Assembly (NCBI GenBank): GCA_964629975.1
Contig: CAZVUN010000068.1
Coordinates: forward strand, 1-15,535
Origin: G020354085 sp964629975
Lineage (GTDB): Bacteria; Pseudomonadota; Gammaproteobacteria; Acidiferrobacterales; Sulfurifustaceae
Direction: 5' to 3'
Length of the DNA stretch: 15,535 bases
Within the stretch, counting starts at the first letter, position 1; each line of letters begins with the position of its first letter. Positions 12,868 through 15,535 of this stretch are shown piece after piece. Below the pieces are notes generated by a model. It saw only the letters and a list, made by a program, of their open reading frames with translations, did not search any database and had not been told where the DNA came from. Both the position numbers and the translations under genes were made by a program.

Positions 12868-14024
12868 ACACGCAACGACACTACCTGACCGGCGCGCGCG
12901 TGGTGCTGCGCGACGAGACGCTCGCCGAGGCGTCGGTCCTCATCGAGGACGGCGTGATCGCCGCCATCGATCCGGATGGCGCGCGCGGGGCGCGCACCAT
13001 CGACCTCGCCGGGCGCACGCTGCTGCCGGGCATGATCGACCTGCATTGCGATGCGCTCGAAAAGGAGGTCGAGCCGCGCCCCAACGTGCACTTCCCGCTC
13101 GACTTCGCCTGCGCCCAGGCCGACAAGCGCAATGCCGCCGCCGGCATCACCACCGTGTACCACGCGCTGTCGTTCGCCAATGCCGAGCTCGGGGTGCGCA
13201 ACAACGCCTTCGCCGCCGAGGTGGCGCACGCGGTGCACGCCTGGCAGGCACACGCGCTGGTGGACAACCGCGTGCATGCGCGCTACGAGGTCACCGACCC
13301 GACGGCGCCGGCGGTGCTCGCCGGCCTGCTCGACGCGGAGGAACTGCACCTGCTGTCGTTCATGGACCACACGCCCGGGCAGGGACAGTTCAAGGACATC
13401 GGCGCCTACCGCGACTTCCTCGCCCGCACCTATAAGAAAGACGCCGCGGAGCTCGATGCGATCCTCGACGCCAAGCGCGCCGCCGCCGAAGGCGCGGTCG
13501 AGCGCATGCGCTCGCTGGCACAGCGCGCGCATGCGCGCGGGGTGCCGATCGCGAGCCACGACGACGACAGCCCGGACAAGATCGAGCTCATGAAGGATCT
13601 GGGCGCGGTCATCTCGGAGTTCCCGGTAAACCTCGAAACCGCGCGCGCGGCGCAGGCGCGCGGCATGGCGACCCTGTTCGGCGCGCCCAACGTGCTGCGC
13701 GGCCAGTCGCAGTCCGGCTCGATGCGCGCGCTCGATGCGATCTGCGCGGGCACCGCCGACTGCCTGTGCGGCGACTACTCGCCGGCCGCCCTGCTCCCCT
13801 CGGTGATGAAGCTGCCCGAGCGCGCCGGCATCGCGCTGCACGAGGCGGTGCGCCTGGTGAGCACCAACCCCGCGCGCGCCGCCGGGCTTGCCGATCGCGG
13901 CGAGATCGCCCCCGGCAAGCGCGCCGACCTGATCGCGGTCAAGACGCTCGGCGGCCTGCCGCAGGTCGAGCGCGTCTGGGTGCGGGGCGCGCACGCGTTT
14001 TCCGCGCACTTCGACCATGCCTGA
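12864..14024 (+). CDS. phnM: Ribose 1-phosphonate 5-triphosphate diphosphatase
   Basis: Product of 386 residues of the amidohydrolase superfamily. The metal ligands expected for PhnM are visible: H61-x-D63 in D-L-H-C-D-A-L-E-K, H138, H169 in M-D-H-T-P-G-Q-G-Q, H232 in A-S-H-D-D-D-S, and D304 in C-G-D-Y-S-P. The C-terminal G-E-I-A-P-G-K-R-A-D-L-I-A-V is the usual end of the small beta-domain. PhnM removes pyrophosphate from ribose 1-phosphonate 5-triphosphate to give the 5-phosphate substrate of PhnJ. It is full length (E. coli about 378). The start is in the ATGA overlap with phnL; the last 8 bases overlap the phnN start. Confidence 0.94.
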   Translation: MNTQRHYLTGARVVLRDETLAEASVLIEDGVIAAIDPDGARGARTIDLAGRTLLPGMIDLHCDALEKEVEPRPNVHFPLDFACAQADKRNAAAGITTVYHALSFANAELGVRNNAFAAEVAHAVHAWQAHALVDNRVHARYEVTDPTAPAVLAGLLDAEELHLLSFMDHTPGQGQFKDIGAYRDFLARTYKKDAAELDAILDAKRAAAEGAVERMRSLAQRAHARGVPIASHDDDSPDKIELMKDLGAVISEFPVNLETARAAQARGMATLFGAPNVLRGQSQSGSMRALDAICAGTADCLCGDYSPAALLPSVMKLPERAGIALHEAVRLVSTNPARAAGLADRGEIAPGKRADLIAVKTLGGLPQVERVWVRGAHAFSAHFDHA

Positions 14025-14563
14025 GGCGCGCCTCGACTGCCTCCTCGGCGCCTCGGTCAGCGGCAAGGACAGCGTGATGCGCCGGGCGCGTCGGCGGCGC
14101 GCCGGGCGGTGCGATATCGTGTTCGCGCGCCGCGACATCACGCCACCACCCGAGACCGGCGGCGCGGACCCTGCGGCGCTCGCCGAGGTCGGGTTCGACG
14201 CGCGCCTGCGGCCGGTCTGATCGCCCTGCACCGGGCGAGCCACGGCTGGCGCTACGCGTTCGGCACCGAGATCGACCTGTGGTTGGCGCGCGGCTGTCAC
14301 GTGATCAGGAAGGATCGCGCAAGTATCTGCCCCAGGCGGCGGCGCGCAACCCGTGCATGCAGGCGGTGCTCGTTCCGGCCACAGCGCAGGTGATGGCCGA
14401 GCGGCTGCATCGTCGCGCACCCGAGCCGGCGCAGCGCATCGCGCAGCGCCTGGCGCGCGCCACGCAGTTCGAGATCCGGCACCAGCGCCTCGCCACGCTC
14501 GACAACGACGGCGGCCTGGAGGAAGCTGGGCGCCGTCTGCTGGACTTGCTCGATGTGCATTGA
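14017..14563 (+). pseudogene. phnN: Ribose 1,5-bisphosphokinase, two frameshifts
   Basis: PhnN phosphorylates ribose 1,5-bisphosphate to PRPP, the last step that returns C-P lyase carbon to nucleotide metabolism. Three reading frames must be joined to obtain it. Frame A starts at ATG 14017 with the P-loop G-A-S-V-S-G-K-D-S and runs to about 14210. Frame B holds G-L-I-A-L-H-R-A-S-H-G-W-R-Y-A-F and E-I-D-L-W-L-A-R-G (about 14211-14308). Frame C holds G-S-R-K-Y-L-P-Q-A and the closing L-D-N-D-G-G-L, ending at TGA 14563. Both junctions are -1 shifts (near 14210 and 14310). Adding two bases gives 182 residues, the normal size (E. coli 185). Unshifted, the product stops at 14220 after 67 residues. 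Some conserved positions are also altered: R-D-I-T-P-P-P where R-Y-I-T-R-P is usual, and A-D-P-A-A-L where E-N-H-x-A-L is usual. That favours a decaying gene over sequencing error, though error is possible. Confidence 0.85.
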
Positions 14564-14602
14564 TTGCGCGGCCCGCGGCCAATCGCGGCCCCCTGAAAAT
14601 TG

Positions 14603-15457
14603 ATGCCGACACTCGCCCTGCTTGCGCTCGGCGCCTCGGTGCTGATGCACGTCGCCTGGAACCTGCTCGCGCGCCACAGCCCCGCGAACAGCCGCTTTCT
14701 GTGGTGGGGGCTCGCGGCGCACCTGCTGATCTTCGGGCCCTGGTCGCTCTATCAGCTCGCCACGCAGGCCGACTGGTCCGGGCGGCTTTTGCCGCTGCTG
14801 CTGATCACGGCGGCGACCAACAGCCTGTACTTTGTCGCGCTCGCGCGCGCCTACCACTACGCGCCGGTGGCACTCGTCTATCCGATCGTGCGCAGCTCCC
14901 CGGTGCTGATCGCGCTGTGGGGGCTGGCGTTCTTCGGCGAGCAACTGAGCGCCGCCGGTTGGCTCGGCATCCTGCTGAGTGTCGCTGGCGTGCTGCTGCT
15001 CGGCAGCACCGCCGAGCACGGCGACACCCGCCACGCCCTGCCCTGGGCGGCGGTCGCGGCGCTGTGCACCAGCGTCTACTCGCTCTCTGACAAGGCCGCG
15101 GTCGCGAGCCTGCCGACCTACGGCGCGCAGCTCGGCTTCGTCACCGCCAGCTACGCGGTTTCGTTCCTGGTCTTGAGCGTGCTGAACCGCCGCGACGCCG
15201 GGCGCTGGCGGCCCCGGCAGGCGCCGCCGCTGCGGCACTGGCTGGCGGGCGGCCTGTGCATCGGCACGGCGTATGCGCTCGTCATCCACGCCATGCAATA
15301 CATCCCGGCGGCCTACGCCGTCGCCTTCACCAACGCCGGCATCCTGCTCGCCGGCCTGCTATCGATGACCGTGTTCGGCGAGCGTGCCCGCTGGCGGGCG
15401 CGCCTGCTGGCCATCGCGATCGCGGCCGGCGGTCTCGGCATCCTGGCCGGCGCCTGA
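14603..15457 (+). CDS. EamA/DMT-superfamily transporter
   Basis: Product of 284 residues with about ten hydrophobic segments, made of two similar five-helix EamA halves (about 1-137 and 147-284). Conserved signs are H-V-A-W-N-L-L-A-R (13-21), A-L-A-R-A-Y-H-Y-A-P-V-A-L-V-Y-P-I (79-95), F-F-G-E-Q-L-S (112-118) at the end of the first half, and the matching V-F-G-E-R-A-R-W-R-A near the C-terminus. Family members export or exchange small metabolites; the substrate cannot be told from sequence. ATG at 14603 follows a TTG in frame and has no good Shine-Dalgarno. It lies 39 bases after phnN with no promoter or terminator seen between, so it may be read with the phn operon, where it occupies the place often held by phnO or phnP. 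Confidence 0.82.
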   Translation: MPTLALLALGASVLMHVAWNLLARHSPANSRFLWWGLAAHLLIFGPWSLYQLATQADWSGRLLPLLLITAATNSLYFVALARAYHYAPVALVYPIVRSSPVLIALWGLAFFGEQLSAAGWLGILLSVAGVLLLGSTAEHGDTRHALPWAAVAALCTSVYSLSDKAAVASLPTYGAQLGFVTASYAVSFLVLSVLNRRDAGRWRPRQAPPLRHWLAGGLCIGTAYALVIHAMQYIPAAYAVAFTNAGILLAGLLSMTVFGERARWRARLLAIAIAAGGLGILAGA

Positions 15458-15461
15458 CCCG

Positions 15462-15496
15462 GCCGCGCGGGCCGCGTGCTTGACGGCGCGCGCGCC
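15462..15496. terminator. GC-rich inverted repeats after the EamA gene, possible terminator
   Basis: CGGCC and GGCCG flank a five-base loop a few bases after the stop at 15457, and GGCGCGCGCGCC (15485-15496) is a perfect 12-base palindrome. There is no T-tract. The position right after the last gene is suggestive, but such GC palindromes are frequent in this genome. Confidence 0.22.
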
Positions 15497-15498
15497 GC

Positions 15499-15531
15499 AG
15501 TCCGCCTTGTAGGCGCCGGCGGCGCCGGACT
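15499..15531. repeat. Inverted-repeat element at window end, REP-like
   Basis: AGTCCG (15499-15504) pairs with CGGACT (15526-15531). The interior contains GGCGCC twice (15512-15517 and 15521-15526), which can form its own hairpin. The T-T-G-T-A-G-G start of the interior recalls the TGTAGG entry of gammaproteobacterial REP-type intergenic repeats. With one copy in view, it cannot be shown to be dispersed. Confidence 0.25.
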
Positions 15532-15535
15532 ATAG

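Noticed and set aside
14017..14220. A stand-alone 67-residue small protein after phnM
   Set aside because: It is the N-terminal part of PhnN, with its P-loop, ending early because of a -1 shift; the remainder follows immediately in other frames.
12774..14612. 612-codon minus-strand open frame antisense to phnM and phnN
   Set aside because: Shadow of the phnM codon bias; it also runs through the phnN frameshifts unaffected, which shows only that stop codons are rare here.
1..15535. CRISPR arrays, tRNA/rRNA genes, insertion sequences, riboswitches
   Set aside because: No spaced direct repeats, no tRNA-like clover arms with CCA, no transposase-like protein and no recognisable aptamer were seen on reading through. 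This is a visual judgement without covariance-model searches.

Overview
The window is a very GC-rich (roughly 70%) stretch of a proteobacterial chromosome, most likely a gammaproteobacterium of the Chromatiales/Ectothiorhodospiraceae kind. That placement is inferred from base composition and protein style only. The window is a scaffold of short-read contigs: its single 100-N gap (11939-12038) is flanked by an identical 55-base sequence on both sides, so it is a scaffolding artefact inside phnK and probably hides no missing sequence.

Layout. (1) 3-446 (+): the C-terminal part of a membrane fatty acid desaturase, cut by the window edge. (2) 474-2005 (-): a compact three-gene unit read leftwards. 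It encodes a one-TM protein resembling DUF5132/PacL, an HMA-like two-TM protein that lacks the metal-binding CxxC, and a protein built from seven tandem 22-residue repeats. (3) 2297-3882 (+): olsB-olsA, for ornithine lipid synthesis. (4) 3944-4405 (+): psiE, a phosphate-starvation-inducible membrane protein. (5) 4503-14563 (+): a phosphonate uptake and C-P lyase operon in the order phnF-D-C-E-G-H-I-J-K-L-M-N. Most genes from phnG onward overlap or nearly touch. phnN is broken by two -1 frameshifts. (6) 14603-15457 (+): an EamA-family transporter directly behind phnN. phnO and phnP are not present.

How it fits together. The plus-strand genes from olsB onward form a phosphate-starvation island. 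Membrane phospholipid can be replaced by phosphorus-free ornithine lipid (olsBA), psiE is a classical Pho-regulon gene, and the phn operon extracts phosphate from phosphonates. The DNA supports this directly. Upstream of phnF there are four TCA(C/T)-ending heptamers (start positions 4417, 4428, 4439, 4450) at an exact 11-bp period, followed 10 bp later by a -10-like TATCGT. This is the architecture of a PhoB-dependent promoter. A two-heptamer Pho-box match (2123-2140, read on the minus strand) lies upstream of the uncharacterised minus-strand trio, and weaker 11-bp-phased heptamers lie upstream of olsB and psiE. The most novel point is the possible recruitment of the minus-strand trio to the Pho regulon.
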